DNA of 64,000 bases from Thermoleophilum album (GCF_900108055.1 NZ_FNWJ01000001.1:434001-498000), one strand, 5' to 3'; shown: positions 1 to 8,528, numbered from the stretch's first letter. Numbers and translations are program-made. The notes: generated from the sequence alone by a model not told the origin.

Positions 1-107
1 TGCGACGCGAAGGGCACGAGCTCCTCGAGCTCAAACCCGCGCTCCTCCATCACGCGCAGGATCGTCTGGCCGACAGCGCCGGTAGCGCCGACTACCGCAA
101 CCCTCAT
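1..107 (-). CDS. asd: Aspartate-semialdehyde dehydrogenase, N-terminal fragment
   Basis: Only the first 35 codons lie in the window; the rest runs off the left edge. The protein opens with MRVAVVGATGAVGQ, the N-terminal Rossmann nucleotide-binding loop (GxxGxxG) typical of the NADPH-dependent enzyme that reduces aspartyl phosphate to aspartate semialdehyde for lysine, threonine, methionine and diaminopimelate synthesis. The ATG is 2 bp after the lysC stop codon on the same strand, the usual lysC-asd operon. The identification rests on a short segment plus context. Confidence 0.85.
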   Translation of the reverse strand, partial: MRVAVVGATGAVGQTILRVMEERGFELEELVPFAS

Positions 108-109
108 CG

Positions 110-1399
110 CTAGCCGCTCTCCTCGCGCGCCTGGGCGGCCCGACCGGAAGCGATCAGTGTCTCCTCGTCGGGTGGCCCCTCGCCCAAACCAAAAGCATCG
201 TGCAGCGCCCTCACTGCGCGCGGAACATCCTCTTCCCGAATCACGCAGGAGATCTTGATCGGTGAGGTCGAGATCATCTCGATGTTGATGCCTGCGTCAC
301 CGAGCACGCTGAAGGCCTTGGCGGCTACACCGGGATGGCTCTTCATTCCCGCGCCGATCAGCGAAACCGTGCCCATCCGCTCGTCGGTCGCGATCTCGCC
401 GAAACCGAGCTCCTCCCGAAGTGGCTCCAACGTCGCCCGCGCCAACTCGAGATCGGAACGGGGAACGGTGAACGACATGTCGGCCCGATGCCCCTCCGAG
501 GCCGGCTCGTTCTGAATGATCATGTCGACGTTGATCGCCCGTTCGGCCAGAGCGGTCATCACGCGACCAGCGATGCCCGGCCGATCGGGGAGACCGGTGA
601 GCGTGATCCGTGCCTCATCGGTGGAGTGCGTAACTGCGGTTACAAGCGGTCGTTCCATCGTCGTCGCCTCGTCGACAACGAAGGTACCGGGTCCGTCCTC
701 GAAGCTTGACCGACAGTGAATCGTCACGCCGTGGTTGCGCGCGTACTCGACCGAACGCAGCTGCAGTACGCGCGCCCCAGAAGCGGCCATCTCGAGCATC
801 TCTTCGAACGTCAATAGAGGCAGTTTGCGAGCGTCCGGCACGATCCGTGGATCGGCGCTGAAGACTCCGGGCACGTCGGTGAAGATCTCGCAGACCTCCG
901 CACCGAGCGCTGCAGCCAGCGCCACCGCCGTCGTGTCGGAGCCGCCGCGCCCGAGCGTGGTGACATCGAGGGAATCCTGCGACACCCCCTGGAAACCGGC
1001 CACCAGCACGATCTTGCCCTCGTCGAGGGCGCGACGAATGCGGTCCGCGCGAACGTCGATGATGCGGGCCTTCGTGTGCGTGCTGTCGGTGACGATCCCC
1101 GCCTGCGAGCCAGACAACGAGATCGCTTCGTAGCCGAGGTCGTTAATCGCCATCGCAGCCAGCGCGCACGAGATGCGCTCACCGGTGGAGAGCAGCATGT
1201 CCATCTCGCGCGGGTGCGGGCGCGACGAGACCTCGTGAGCGAGCGCGATCAGCTCGTCCGTGTGCTTGCCGCGCGCCGAGAGCACCGCGACGACCCGATT
1301 ACCCTGCGCCCGCCGCTCGGCGATGCGACGCGCGGCACGCTTGATGCGCTCAGCGTCGGCCACCGAAGTGCCGCCGAACTTCATGACGACGATCGGCAC
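110..1399 (-). CDS. lysC: Aspartate kinase
   Basis: Phosphorylates aspartate, the first step of the aspartate amino-acid family. The N-terminus carries the kinase signature KFGGTSV (residues 7-13). The amino-acid kinase fold runs to about residue 250 and is followed by two ACT domains (around 270-330 and 350-410), the normal allosteric lysine/threonine-binding region. The reading frame stays open upstream to 2059, but that part is low-complexity antisense of the divergent gene. The GTG at 1399 (V-P-I-V-V-M-K) gives 429 residues, close to the family length; an ATG at 1384 is the alternative. It is followed 2 bp later by asd. Some actinobacteria make a separate beta subunit from an internal start; I did not find decisive evidence for one here. 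Confidence 0.95.
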   Translation of the reverse strand: MPIVVMKFGGTSVADAERIKRAARRIAERRAQGNRVVAVLSARGKHTDELIALAHEVSSRPHPREMDMLLSTGERISCALAAMAINDLGYEAISLSGSQAGIVTDSTHTKARIIDVRADRIRRALDEGKIVLVAGFQGVSQDSLDVTTLGRGGSDTTAVALAAALGAEVCEIFTDVPGVFSADPRIVPDARKLPLLTFEEMLEMAASGARVLQLRSVEYARNHGVTIHCRSSFEDGPGTFVVDEATTMERPLVTAVTHSTDEARITLTGLPDRPGIAGRVMTALAERAINVDMIIQNEPASEGHRADMSFTVPRSDLELARATLEPLREELGFGEIATDERMGTVSLIGAGMKSHPGVAAKAFSVLGDAGINIEMISTSPIKISCVIREEDVPRAVRALHDAFGLGEGPPDEETLIASGRAAQAREESG

Positions 1400-1493
1400 G
1401 TCGTCACTCCGCCGCGGCGGACGGTGGTCGCTTAGGTGCGAGCGCTCCTCGGGTCCGCCGGTCGACACGCGGCCGAAAGATACCCTGCCGACG

Positions 1494-2792
1494 GTGCCCA
1501 CAGACGGTGTTGGACGTGCGCGGCGGCGACTCGTAACCAGGCGCGGACGTCTCGCGCTTGCCGCTACCGGCATCCTTGCCACGGCGGCGCTCGCGGCAGG
1601 GCTGTTCGTCGGCTCGCGCCACCAGGAGCGCCCCCCATCGCCGCGCCCGCTCTCACAGGAGCGCCCGCTGGTGTCGTTCCTGGCGCGCATCATCCCGCCG
1701 CTGCCGTCGCCCGCCGAGGAACGCGTCGCGGCCCTGCCACGAACGCTCGCCGAGCTGGTACGCGGACTGCCCCCGGAGGCGGCAGCAGCGCAGGTGCTCG
1801 CGGTCTCCCCGCGCGCCACCGCTGACCCCTCGGAGGTCGAGCGGCTGGCCCGCGGCGGCTTCGGCGCAGTGATCCTCCGCAGGGACGACTGGCGGGGAGC
1901 GCGTGCGGTTCGTGACTTCGTCGTACGGCTGCGCGCGGCGGTCGCCCGCGCCCGCACGATCCAGCCGCTGGTGCTCGTGGTCCAACCCGGGGGATCGGCC
2001 AACTCCTTCCCCGGCCTACCGCCAGAGCGACCGCCCGCCGAGTTCGACACCGCCCGCACCGCAGCAGCGGCTTACGGTCGCGCAGCCCTCACCCTGCGAC
2101 GGTTGGGAGTCGAGGGTTTGATCGGCTTGCCTGCCGACGTCGCGGCGGGCGAGGAATCGGTGCTTGGCACGCGCGTCTTCTCCTCCGACCCAGCCGAGGT
2201 CGCGACGTTTGTGGATCTCGCCTTGCGCGCTTGCCAGGCCGCGCGCTTCTTGTGCGTTCCCGGCAGCTTCCCGGGAATCGGCGCCGCCGACCGACCACCC
2301 GAGGCTGGTCCGGTCAGCGTCGGCCTGGGACTGGGGGACCTCCGCAAACGGGACTTGCTGGCCTTCCGCGCCGCGGTCGATACCGGCGCCGCGGCGCTCT
2401 TGGTCGGGCACGCCCTGTACCCGTTCGAGAACTTCGCCGTGCCAGCGTCGATGTCGCGGCGTGTGCTCGTCGACTTGCTGCGCGGCGAGATGCGCTACCC
2501 CGGGATCGCGATCACCGACGACTTCGCTTCGCCCGCCGTGCGCGACTTTGTTCGCCCTGACGATGCGGCGGTCGCCGCGCTGCGCGCCGGCGCCGACCTG
2601 GTTTGGATCTCCGAGCCCGCGGGCTCCCAGCAAGCCGCCTTCGCAGCGGTTTTGCGTGCCCTGCGCGACGGTCGCCTGCAGCGGGCGCGGATCGACCAGG
2701 CCGTGCAGCGCATCCTCGCCCTCAAGCGAACCCTCGGCTTGGTGGCGCTACCCGCTCAGCGCGGGCGCGGGCAGGGGCGCGCGCGTCGCTGA
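1494..2792 (+). CDS. Secreted or membrane-anchored glycoside hydrolase family 3-like protein
   Basis: A 432-residue protein with an N-terminal membrane segment (about residues 20-42) after an arginine-rich start, then a GH3 (NagZ-like) barrel. The nucleophile region is recognisable as GIAITDDF, matching the family's SDD/TDD motif. The segment matching NagZ KHFPGxGxxxxDSH reads VPGSFPGIGAADRP, so the Lys-His and the Asp-x-His acid/base dyad are missing. It may be an inactive or re-purposed GH3 protein acting outside the membrane on peptidoglycan or glycans. The start is the GTG at 1494; longer starts would run antisense over lysC. Its 3' end overlaps the convergent neighbour by 37 bp. Confidence 0.75.
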   Translation: MPTDGVGRARRRLVTRRGRLALAATGILATAALAAGLFVGSRHQERPPSPRPLSQERPLVSFLARIIPPLPSPAEERVAALPRTLAELVRGLPPEAAAAQVLAVSPRATADPSEVERLARGGFGAVILRRDDWRGARAVRDFVVRLRAAVARARTIQPLVLVVQPGGSANSFPGLPPERPPAEFDTARTAAAAYGRAALTLRRLGVEGLIGLPADVAAGEESVLGTRVFSSDPAEVATFVDLALRACQAARFLCVPGSFPGIGAADRPPEAGPVSVGLGLGDLRKRDLLAFRAAVDTGAAALLVGHALYPFENFAVPASMSRRVLVDLLRGEMRYPGIAITDDFASPAVRDFVRPDDAAVAALRAGADLVWISEPAGSQQAAFAAVLRALRDGRLQRARIDQAVQRILALKRTLGLVALPAQRGRGQGRARR

Positions 2793-3952
2793 CCGCGAAC
2801 GTCCGCCGCCCTCCGCGCGCAGCGCACAGCGGAGAAAGCGAGTTGGGCGGCGCTGCCAGCGAGTCCTCGTCGTGCGAGCAGGAGCGAGCGCATTGCGCGG
2901 CGATCTGGCCAGAGCGGAGCCATCGCATCGTTGTCGACGCTGCAGCACGAGTCGACTAGCTGCTCCCGGCGAGTTTCCAGGAACAGCCGCTCGAACTCGA
3001 GGTCGAGGAGGCGCCCCGGCGCGAAGCGCGCCAGCTCGGCGTCGTAGCCACGCTTGAAGCCGAAAAGCTGACCGCCGGCGGCAAGCGCCGAGGCGAAGGC
3101 GACGGGACGCCCCGCTGCCTCCAGGGTCACCAAAAATAGGGCGTCGCGAGCGGCAAAACGGCGCAGCACCGTCGTGAAGAAGGTGACGTGGCGTTGGTCG
3201 CAGGCGATCGCGCTGCCCGCAGAGCCTTTCCAGCCGCTGGCCTCGAGCGTGAGGATCGTTTGCAAGGTCGCGCGATCCGGGCTGCGCAGGACCGCCGCAA
3301 CGGTTCCCTGCGAGTACTCCTCCAAGCGGCGCAGGCGACGCCGCAGTTCCGCTCGCAACTTCCGCGCCAACCGGTCCGCGGGCCGCGATGAAGCGACTGC
3401 GCGACTCAACAGCGAACGCTCCCAGCGGCGTTCAAACACGACCTGGTAGTCGCCTTGAGCTAATAGCCCCGACAGGAGGGCGCGGCTCGCCCGGCAGTCG
3501 ACGAGATCGGGCAACCAGACGGCCGCCGGGCGCAATTCGACAAGCGCACTCGCTAACGCCCTCGCGACGGCTGCGGGCCGGGCGCCGGCGACCAGCGGCG
3601 TCGCGTTAAAGCAGTAAGGGTGGACCAGCGCGCGGACCACGCACCGTGGCCTCCGCAGAACTAGCTCGATCGGCAAACAACCGACCCACTCGCGACCCTG
3701 TACCGCGACTAACAAAGCGGCGCGCTCGCGGTCGAAGAGCAGACCGGCGGCCGCCTCCACGAGGTCCGGATGCCAGAAGGGGTTGGGCGGTGCGCTGCGC
3801 TCGCAGAGGCGCGCCCAAGCCGCTCGCTCGGCTGGGGAGAGCTCGGCGAGCGGTCGCAGTAGCGCGGTCGGTTCGCGGGACGAGACGTGCGGTGCACCGC
3901 GCGCAGGCGGCGCCCCAGTGGATACCGGCAGGGTGACGGTGGGGACGGGCAT
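2756..3952 (-). CDS. CelD/BcsL-type GNAT acetyltransferase
   Basis: A 398-residue protein resembling the Acetyltransf_6 (CelD/BcsL, FemAB-like) family. A first GNAT-like half (HPDLVEAAA, then WVGCLPIEL) is followed by a basic helix (RKLRAELRRRLRRLEE) and a second GNAT half with FFTTVLRRF, LFLVTLEAAGRPVAFA and the FKRGYD motif near residue 300. Such proteins are usually linked to acylation of envelope polysaccharide or peptidoglycan; the substrate cannot be told from sequence. ATG at 3952 was chosen; a TTG at 3976 would add 8 residues. The gene stands alone and converges on the GH3-like gene. Confidence 0.7.
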   Translation of the reverse strand: MPVPTVTLPVSTGAPPARGAPHVSSREPTALLRPLAELSPAERAAWARLCERSAPPNPFWHPDLVEAAAGLLFDRERAALLVAVQGREWVGCLPIELVLRRPRCVVRALVHPYCFNATPLVAGARPAAVARALASALVELRPAAVWLPDLVDCRASRALLSGLLAQGDYQVVFERRWERSLLSRAVASSRPADRLARKLRAELRRRLRRLEEYSQGTVAAVLRSPDRATLQTILTLEASGWKGSAGSAIACDQRHVTFFTTVLRRFAARDALFLVTLEAAGRPVAFASALAAGGQLFGFKRGYDAELARFAPGRLLDLEFERLFLETRREQLVDSCCSVDNDAMAPLWPDRRAMRSLLLARRGLAGSAAQLAFSAVRCARRAADVRGQRRARPCPRPR

Positions 3953-4133
3953 GGGGCTTGGGCCGTCGTCGAGCAAGTCGCGCCCGGGCAGGGGAGGCGC
4001 GAGCTCGGCGCCAGCGTAACGCAGCCACGCGTGTTTCGCAGGGACGCTCGACGGATGAGTGATGCGCGAGCTCCGCTTGCGGGTGGCGCGCCGATGCGGG
4101 TACAGGGGCCGAACGCCGGGCTCCTAGAACCCT

Positions 4134-4733
4134 TCAGAGCGCGTGACGACCGCGCAGTGCTCGGCTCACGGTGATCTCGTCGGCGTACTCGAGGTCGGAT
4201 CCCGCCGGCAGACCGGTGGCCAGGCGGGTCACGCGCAAGGCGGGGAAGCGGCGGTGTAGCTCCTCGGCGAGGAACAGGGCGGTCGCCTCGCCGGCTGTGG
4301 TGGCGTTGGTAGCCACCACCACCTCGTCGATTCCCTCGCGCTCGATCCTCGCCAAGAGCTCCTCGACGTGGAGGTCGTCGGGTTCGACGCCGTCGATCGG
4401 CGACAACGCCCCCCCAAGCACGTGGTAACGGCCCCGGAACTCACCGGTGCGCTCGATCGTCACGATGTCGCTCGGCTGCTCGACGACGCAGACCACCGAG
4501 CTGTCGCGGCGCTCGTCGGAGCAGATCTCGCAGCGTTCGCCCTCGGCGAAGTTGAAACAAACCGCGCACTCCCGCACCTTGTGCTTGAGGTCGAGGAGGG
4601 CAGAAGCCAGCGCCGCGACTTCCTCCTCGCGTCGCGACATCAGGAAGAACACGAGCCGCTGCGCGGTCCTGCGGCCGATTCCGGGCAGCCGCGACAGTTC
4701 CGTGATCGCTCGCTCGATCGGCTCCGCCGTCAT
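4134..4733 (-). CDS. recR: Recombination mediator protein RecR
   Basis: A 199-residue RecR. It has an N-terminal helix-hairpin-helix (LPGIGRRTAQRLVFFL), a four-cysteine zinc finger (CAVC and CEIC, about residues 57-72), a Toprim domain beginning VCVVEQPSDIVTIE, and the C-terminal VTRLATGLPAGSDLEYAD segment. It acts with RecF and RecO to load RecA at gaps. ATG at 4733 is preferred over the adjacent GTG at 4736. It lies downstream of ybaB and dnaX on the same strand, the widespread dnaX-ybaB-recR order. Confidence 0.96.
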   Translation of the reverse strand: MTAEPIERAITELSRLPGIGRRTAQRLVFFLMSRREEEVAALASALLDLKHKVRECAVCFNFAEGERCEICSDERRDSSVVCVVEQPSDIVTIERTGEFRGRYHVLGGALSPIDGVEPDDLHVEELLARIEREGIDEVVVATNATTAGEATALFLAEELHRRFPALRVTRLATGLPAGSDLEYADEITVSRALRGRHAL

Positions 4734-4787
4734 CACCGCCTACCGTTTCAAACTCTCCAGGCCAACTGGCGAGCGACTCGTCGAACG

Positions 4788-5138
4788 CTAGAGGCCCGGG
4801 GGCCGCAGGTCGCCCGGGAGCAGGTCGGCGAATCCGCCGGTCGCCGCCCCGAGCTTGCGGTTTGCGAGCTCTTGCGCGCCCCGCAGCGCCTCGTTCACGG
4901 CCGCCATCACCATCTCTGCGAGCAGTTCGGCATCCTCGGGGTCGATGGCGCGCGGATCGATCTTGAGCTCGCGTAGCTCGAGGTCGCCGCTAACCACCGC
5001 CTTGACCATCCCGCCCCCGGCGCTGGCCTCCACGGTCGCCACGCGCAGTTCCTCCTGCGCCTTGGCGACGTCCGCCTGCAGGCGCTGCGCTTGCTTCATC
5101 AAATCGCCGAGGTTGGTTTGTCTTGCGCCCTTTTTCAC
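4788..5138 (-). CDS. ybaB: YbaB/EbfC family nucleoid-associated protein
   Basis: A 116-residue DNA-binding protein of the YbaB/EbfC family. The core begins NLGDLMKQAQRLQADVAKAQ and continues with the conserved VKAVVSGDLELRELKIDP strand segment and a C-terminal helix. The GTG start at 5138 overlaps the dnaX TGA as GTGA, indicating translational coupling. A later ATG at the MKQAQ position is less likely because the preceding residues fit the family. These proteins form dimers that bind the nucleoid; the link to DnaX and RecR is positional. Confidence 0.93.
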   Translation of the reverse strand: MKKGARQTNLGDLMKQAQRLQADVAKAQEELRVATVEASAGGGMVKAVVSGDLELRELKIDPRAIDPEDAELLAEMVMAAVNEALRGAQELANRKLGAATGGFADLLPGDLRPPGL

Positions 5139-6883
5139 GTTGCCTCCTGCTCGCCGCTCGGTTCCTCGATTTCCTGGGCTCCGAGCTCTCGCTTGAGCCG
5201 CTCGATCAGTTGCTCCTTGGTGAGCGCACTCGGGCCAGTTGTCGCCGGTTCGCCCTCGTCGAGCTCGAAGATCGGCACGAGCCGCGCACCGAAGACCCGC
5301 TTGAGCAACTCGGCGACGCGTTCGCGTTGAGCCGACACCTTGCGGTAACCGACCGCCCAGCCAGGCGGGAAGGTGATCGTCAGCTGGCCTTCCTGAAGAC
5401 GCGTCGGACGCGCCTCGGCGAGCCAATGCGAAAGCGCGTGATTGAGCTCACGCGCGGCCTCGCAGACCGCCGGCCAAAGCGCGGCGATGCGCTCGAGATC
5501 GGGTTCGTTAGCCGGATCGGCTGGGCGCGCGGCGGTGGACGCCGCGTCCTGCTCGTGCTCGCCCGTCTCTTCCGTCGCTGCGACGCCCGCTGGGCCGGCG
5601 CCTCCCGGTGGCCGTGCAGGTGGTTGCGCTGAGGTCACTCGCGCAGTCGGCTTTGCGGCGTCTCGCGCAGTCGGCGTCGCGGCCGCATCGCCCGTGTCGC
5701 CGTTCGCACTCTCGACGCTTCCGCCCGCTGCCGCCAGACGCCGTTCCAGGTCTTCGATGCGTAGAAGCAAAGCGCGCAACGAGGGCTCGACCGTCCGATC
5801 GCACGCCTTCACCAGCGCAAGCTCGAGCTGCAGCCGCGGCTCGGCACCCTCACGGATGCGGGCAAGCGCCTCACCGAGGTGGTCAAGAACACGGATCGCG
5901 ATCGCGACCGGGCAGTGCGAGGCTTGCCTTGCGACCGCTTCTCGCTCCTCGGGGGTGATCGCCAACTCCTCCGGCAACGTTCCGACCGTCCCGGCCAGGA
6001 GTAGAAGCCGGAAGTGGTGGCCGAGATCGCGAGCCAACCGTTCCGGATCGCCGCCTTCGTCGCAGGCGCGTGCCAGTGCGCGCAGGGCGCGGGCGGCGTC
6101 GCCAGCAATCGCAGCAGCGGCGATCTCCTCCAGGTGCTCCTCGTCGGTGAAGCCGAGCACCTCGCGCACCTGTTGGAGCTCGATGCGCGTACCGCCGTAG
6201 GTCACCAGCTGCTCGAGCGTGCCGAGCGCGTCTCGGAAACTTCCCGACGCCGCGCGCGCGATCAAGGCGAGTGCCGCATCCGGCACCTCGATCCCCTCCT
6301 GCTCGGCCACCCGGCGCAACACTTTGCGTAGTTGCTCGCTGCCCGGACGCCTGAAATCGAAGCGGTGACAGCGATCGACGATCGTCGCCGGAACCTTGTG
6401 CGCCTCGGTCGTGCAAAGCACGAACACGACGTGCGGCGGGGGTTCCTCGAGCGTTTTCAAGAAGGCATTCCAAGCCGCGCTCGAGAGCATGTGCGCCTCG
6501 TCAAGGATGTAGACCCGGCGGCCACCCTCGAGGGGGGCCAGGTGAACGCTGTCACGAAGCTCGCGGATGTCGTCGACTGAGTTGTGCGAGGCGGCGTCCA
6601 TTTCGACGACGTCCATCGAGCCCCCCGCCATGATCTCGCGGCAGCGGGGATCGTCGGGGTCGAAATCGGTGCGCGGCGCGCCGCTGCAGTTCAGCGCGCA
6701 GGCGAGCAGCTTCGCCATGCTGGTCTTGCCGGTTCCGCGCGACCCAACGAAGAGGTAGGCGTGGTGGACCCGATCTCGCTCGATCGCGTTCTTGAGGGTC
6801 CGCACGACGTGCTCCTGACCAACCACCTCATCGAAGGTGCGAGGCCGGTGGCGGCGGTAGAGGGAGCGCATCGGAAAGTGCAT
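5135..6883 (-). CDS. dnaX: DNA polymerase III subunit gamma/tau
   Basis: Clamp-loader ATPase of 582 residues. Domain I has YRRHRPRTFDEVVGQ at the N-terminus, Walker A GSRGTGKT (47-54), the Walker B/DEAH element ILDEAHML and the LEEPPPHVVF segment. Domains II and III follow to about residue 370. A low-complexity Ala/Pro/Thr-rich linker then leads to a C-terminal domain with GWAVGYRKV. The zinc-binding module after Walker A is reduced to CALNC plus one cysteine in PRCREI, where four cysteines are usual. The ATG at 6883 (MHFPMRS) is preferred; ATG at 6871 is possible. It is divergent from ridA with 35 bp between starts. Confidence 0.96.
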   Translation of the reverse strand: MHFPMRSLYRRHRPRTFDEVVGQEHVVRTLKNAIERDRVHHAYLFVGSRGTGKTSMAKLLACALNCSGAPRTDFDPDDPRCREIMAGGSMDVVEMDAASHNSVDDIRELRDSVHLAPLEGGRRVYILDEAHMLSSAAWNAFLKTLEEPPPHVVFVLCTTEAHKVPATIVDRCHRFDFRRPGSEQLRKVLRRVAEQEGIEVPDAALALIARAASGSFRDALGTLEQLVTYGGTRIELQQVREVLGFTDEEHLEEIAAAAIAGDAARALRALARACDEGGDPERLARDLGHHFRLLLLAGTVGTLPEELAITPEEREAVARQASHCPVAIAIRVLDHLGEALARIREGAEPRLQLELALVKACDRTVEPSLRALLLRIEDLERRLAAAGGSVESANGDTGDAAATPTARDAAKPTARVTSAQPPARPPGGAGPAGVAATEETGEHEQDAASTAARPADPANEPDLERIAALWPAVCEAARELNHALSHWLAEARPTRLQEGQLTITFPPGWAVGYRKVSAQRERVAELLKRVFGARLVPIFELDEGEPATTGPSALTKEQLIERLKRELGAQEIEEPSGEQEAT

Positions 6884-6918
6884 GCTAACCCTGCCGCAAG
6901 CAAGTAACGGGAGGGTCG

Positions 6919-7314
6919 ATGAGCGAGATCCGCAAAATCGCGACCGACGCGGCACCGGCTGCGATCGGTCCTTACACCCAGGCGATCGTCCACGGCGGTG
7001 TTCTCTACTGCTCCGGTCAGATCGCGCTCGATCCGCAAAGCGGGGAGCTGGTCAAGAGCGACGTCGAGGGCCAAACACGCCGTTGCCTCGAGAACCTGGA
7101 GGCGGTTTGTCGTGCGGCCGGCACGACGCTGGCGCGCGCCTTGCGGATCACCATTTACGCCACCGACCTCGCGCGCTTTGCGGCGATCAACTCTGCTTAC
7201 GAGGGCTTCTTCGCCGAGATCGGCGGGCAGCCGCCGGCACGTGTCACGGTCGGGGTGGCGGAGCTCCCGCGCGGCGCCGACGTCGAGATCGACGCGATCG
7301 TCGCCCTGCGTTGA
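6919..7314 (+). CDS. ridA: RidA family enamine/imine deaminase
   Basis: A 131-residue RidA/YjgF/UK114 protein that hydrolyses reactive enamine/imine intermediates such as 2-aminoacrylate. The family features are AIGPYTQAI near the N-terminus, SGQIALDP, the helix TRRCLENLEAV and the C-terminal PPARVTVGVAELPRGADVEIDAI with the conserved Arg and the Pro-x-Gly region. The length is normal. Start ATG at 6919 follows GGGAGG. Transcribed away from dnaX; the SRP RNA gene faces it downstream. Confidence 0.93.
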   Translation: MSEIRKIATDAAPAAIGPYTQAIVHGGVLYCSGQIALDPQSGELVKSDVEGQTRRCLENLEAVCRAAGTTLARALRITIYATDLARFAAINSAYEGFFAEIGGQPPARVTVGVAELPRGADVEIDAIVALR

Positions 7315-7348
7315 CGCTCAAAACGGCTCCGCAAGCGGATTGAACAGT

Positions 7349-7619
7349 GGACCGTGCACCCGCCTCCGAGGCCGCCCCGCGCCTCCCCGCGACCTTCCGG
7401 CTCCGGCCAGGCTTGCCCGCGGCGCGAGGACGCTACCGCTTAAGGCTGCTTCCTCCCGGACCTGACCTGGTTCACGGGCGCCCACCGCGCGGGACCCGGC
7501 CATCTACGCCTTCCAGCCTCGGGACCGACCCAGGACCGCACCCCTCGGGCGGGAGTTCGGCCCCGCTAGAGCGGATTGCGGGTGACAGGGCACCGCTACC
7601 TCCCCGCCTAGCACGGTCC
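7349..7619 (-). ncRNA. ffs: Signal recognition particle RNA, large bacterial type with Alu domain
   Basis: On the minus strand the ends form a perfect 9-bp terminal helix (GGACCGTGC at 7619-7611 with GCACGGTCC at 7357-7349). The 5' part holds the Alu-domain pattern of the large bacterial class: GCGGTGCCC, then TGTCAC (the UGUNR-type element), then two small hairpins with CCGC/GCGG stems. The apical S domain has the near-universal CAGGTCAGGTCCGGGAGGAA and GCAGCC around 7464-7444. CCCGCC and CGAGG on the 5' side pair with CCTCG and GGCGGG on the 3' side, extending helix 5. The total is 271 nt. Exact ends are inferred from the pairing. Confidence 0.93.
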
Positions 7620-7685
7620 GCCACGAGCTTACCGCGACGCGCCTCGCGCCACCCGCAGCGCGGCTAGACTGCGCTGCGGTCGCGC

Positions 7686-7757
7686 GGGCGCGTAGCTCAG
7701 TGGGAGAGCGCTCCCCTCACACGGGAGAGGTCGCTGGTTCGAGTCCAGCCGCGCCCA
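7686..7757 (+). tRNA. tRNA-Val (CAC)
   Basis: Full cloverleaf: acceptor GGGCGCG/CGCGCCC with discriminator A, D arm GCTCAGTGGGAGAGC, anticodon stem CTCCC/GGGAG around loop CTCACAC (anticodon CAC, reading GUG), T arm GCTGG-TTCGAGT-CCAGC. The 3' CCA is not encoded; the sequence after the discriminator is TCG. Confidence 0.97.
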
Positions 7758-7783
7758 TCGAAGGGCGTGGGGCGCCAGCGGCT

Positions 7784-8152
7784 TCAGCGTTGGTCGGTCT
7801 CGGGTGAGCGCTGACCGTCGTTGCCGCTTCGGTAGGCGATGACCTCAACGCGCTCGAGCGTCACCAGCCCCTCCTCGACCATCTCGTCCAAGATCGGTAG
7901 CACGGCATCGATTCGCTGCTCGCTGTCGACCACCTCGATGACGATCGGCAAGTCCTCCGACAGCCGCAGCAAGCGGTAGGTGTGCAGCCGACTGTGCGCC
8001 CCGAAACCTTCGATTCCGCGTAGAACCGTCGCCCCCGCGAGCCCGTGCTCGCGGAGCGTCTCGACGATCACTTGGTAGAGCGGCTTGCCCCCGCGACGGT
8101 CGGACTCGCCGATGAAGATGCGCAGCAGCTTCCCGGGTCCTTCGATTCGCAT
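7784..8152 (-). CDS. DUF190 family protein (PII-like, fluoride-channel associated)
   Basis: A 122-residue protein of the DUF190 family: GKLLRIFIGESDRRGGKPLY near the N-terminus, ETLREHGLAGATVLRGIEGFG in the centre, then SEDLPIVIEVVDS. The fold is PII-like (ferredoxin-like trimer), and these genes commonly sit beside crcB, as here (4 bp downstream of it on the same strand). A regulatory or accessory role for fluoride export is inferred from that association. Confidence 0.88.
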   Translation of the reverse strand: MRIEGPGKLLRIFIGESDRRGGKPLYQVIVETLREHGLAGATVLRGIEGFGAHSRLHTYRLLRLSEDLPIVIEVVDSEQRIDAVLPILDEMVEEGLVTLERVEVIAYRSGNDGQRSPETDQR

Positions 8153-8156
8153 CCGC

Positions 8157-8528
8157 TCACACCACCCTTCCGACCCCGACCCCGAGCGCCGCCGCTAGCA
8201 GCCCGAGCGCGAGCGACAAGGCGACGTTCAAGAGCGCTTCGCCCACCGCGCCGCTCTCGAGCATCCTCAAGGTCTCGTAAGTGAACGTAGAGAAGGTCGT
8301 GAACGCCCCAAGAAAGCCGATTCCGAGAGCTATCCGCCACTCCGCGGGTAGCACCATGCGGTTGGTCGTGAGCTCCACCAGCGCACCCAGGGCGAACGAA
8401 CCGGCGATGTTGACCACCAGCGTGCCCCAAGGGAACTGTCCAGCCGTGGCCCGCGAAACGGCGCCGTCGACCGCGTAGCGGGCGACGGCGCCAAGGGCTC
8501 CGAAGGCCGCCACCGCCAGATAGCGCAT
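8157..8528 (-). CDS. crcB: Fluoride-specific ion channel CrcB/Fluc
   Basis: A 123-residue, four-helix membrane protein that exports fluoride. Fluc motifs are present: GALGAVARY at the N-terminus, GTLVVNIAGSFALG in helix 2, and GFLGAFTTFSTFTYE (with the Phe-box and TM3 break) in the third segment. The ATG at 8528 gives the normal length. Only one crcB is present, so it would act as a homodimer. No fluoride-riboswitch consensus was found upstream. The DUF190 gene follows. Confidence 0.95.
   Translation of the reverse strand: MRYLAVAAFGALGAVARYAVDGAVSRATAGQFPWGTLVVNIAGSFALGALVELTTNRMVLPAEWRIALGIGFLGAFTTFSTFTYETLRMLESGAVGEALLNVALSLALGLLAAALGVGVGRVV

Noticed and set aside
1400-2059. N-terminal extension of aspartate kinase
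   Set aside because: The frame stays open but the translation is Ser/Arg/Thr-rich, overlaps the GH3-like gene antisense, and the kinase signature should be close to the N-terminus.
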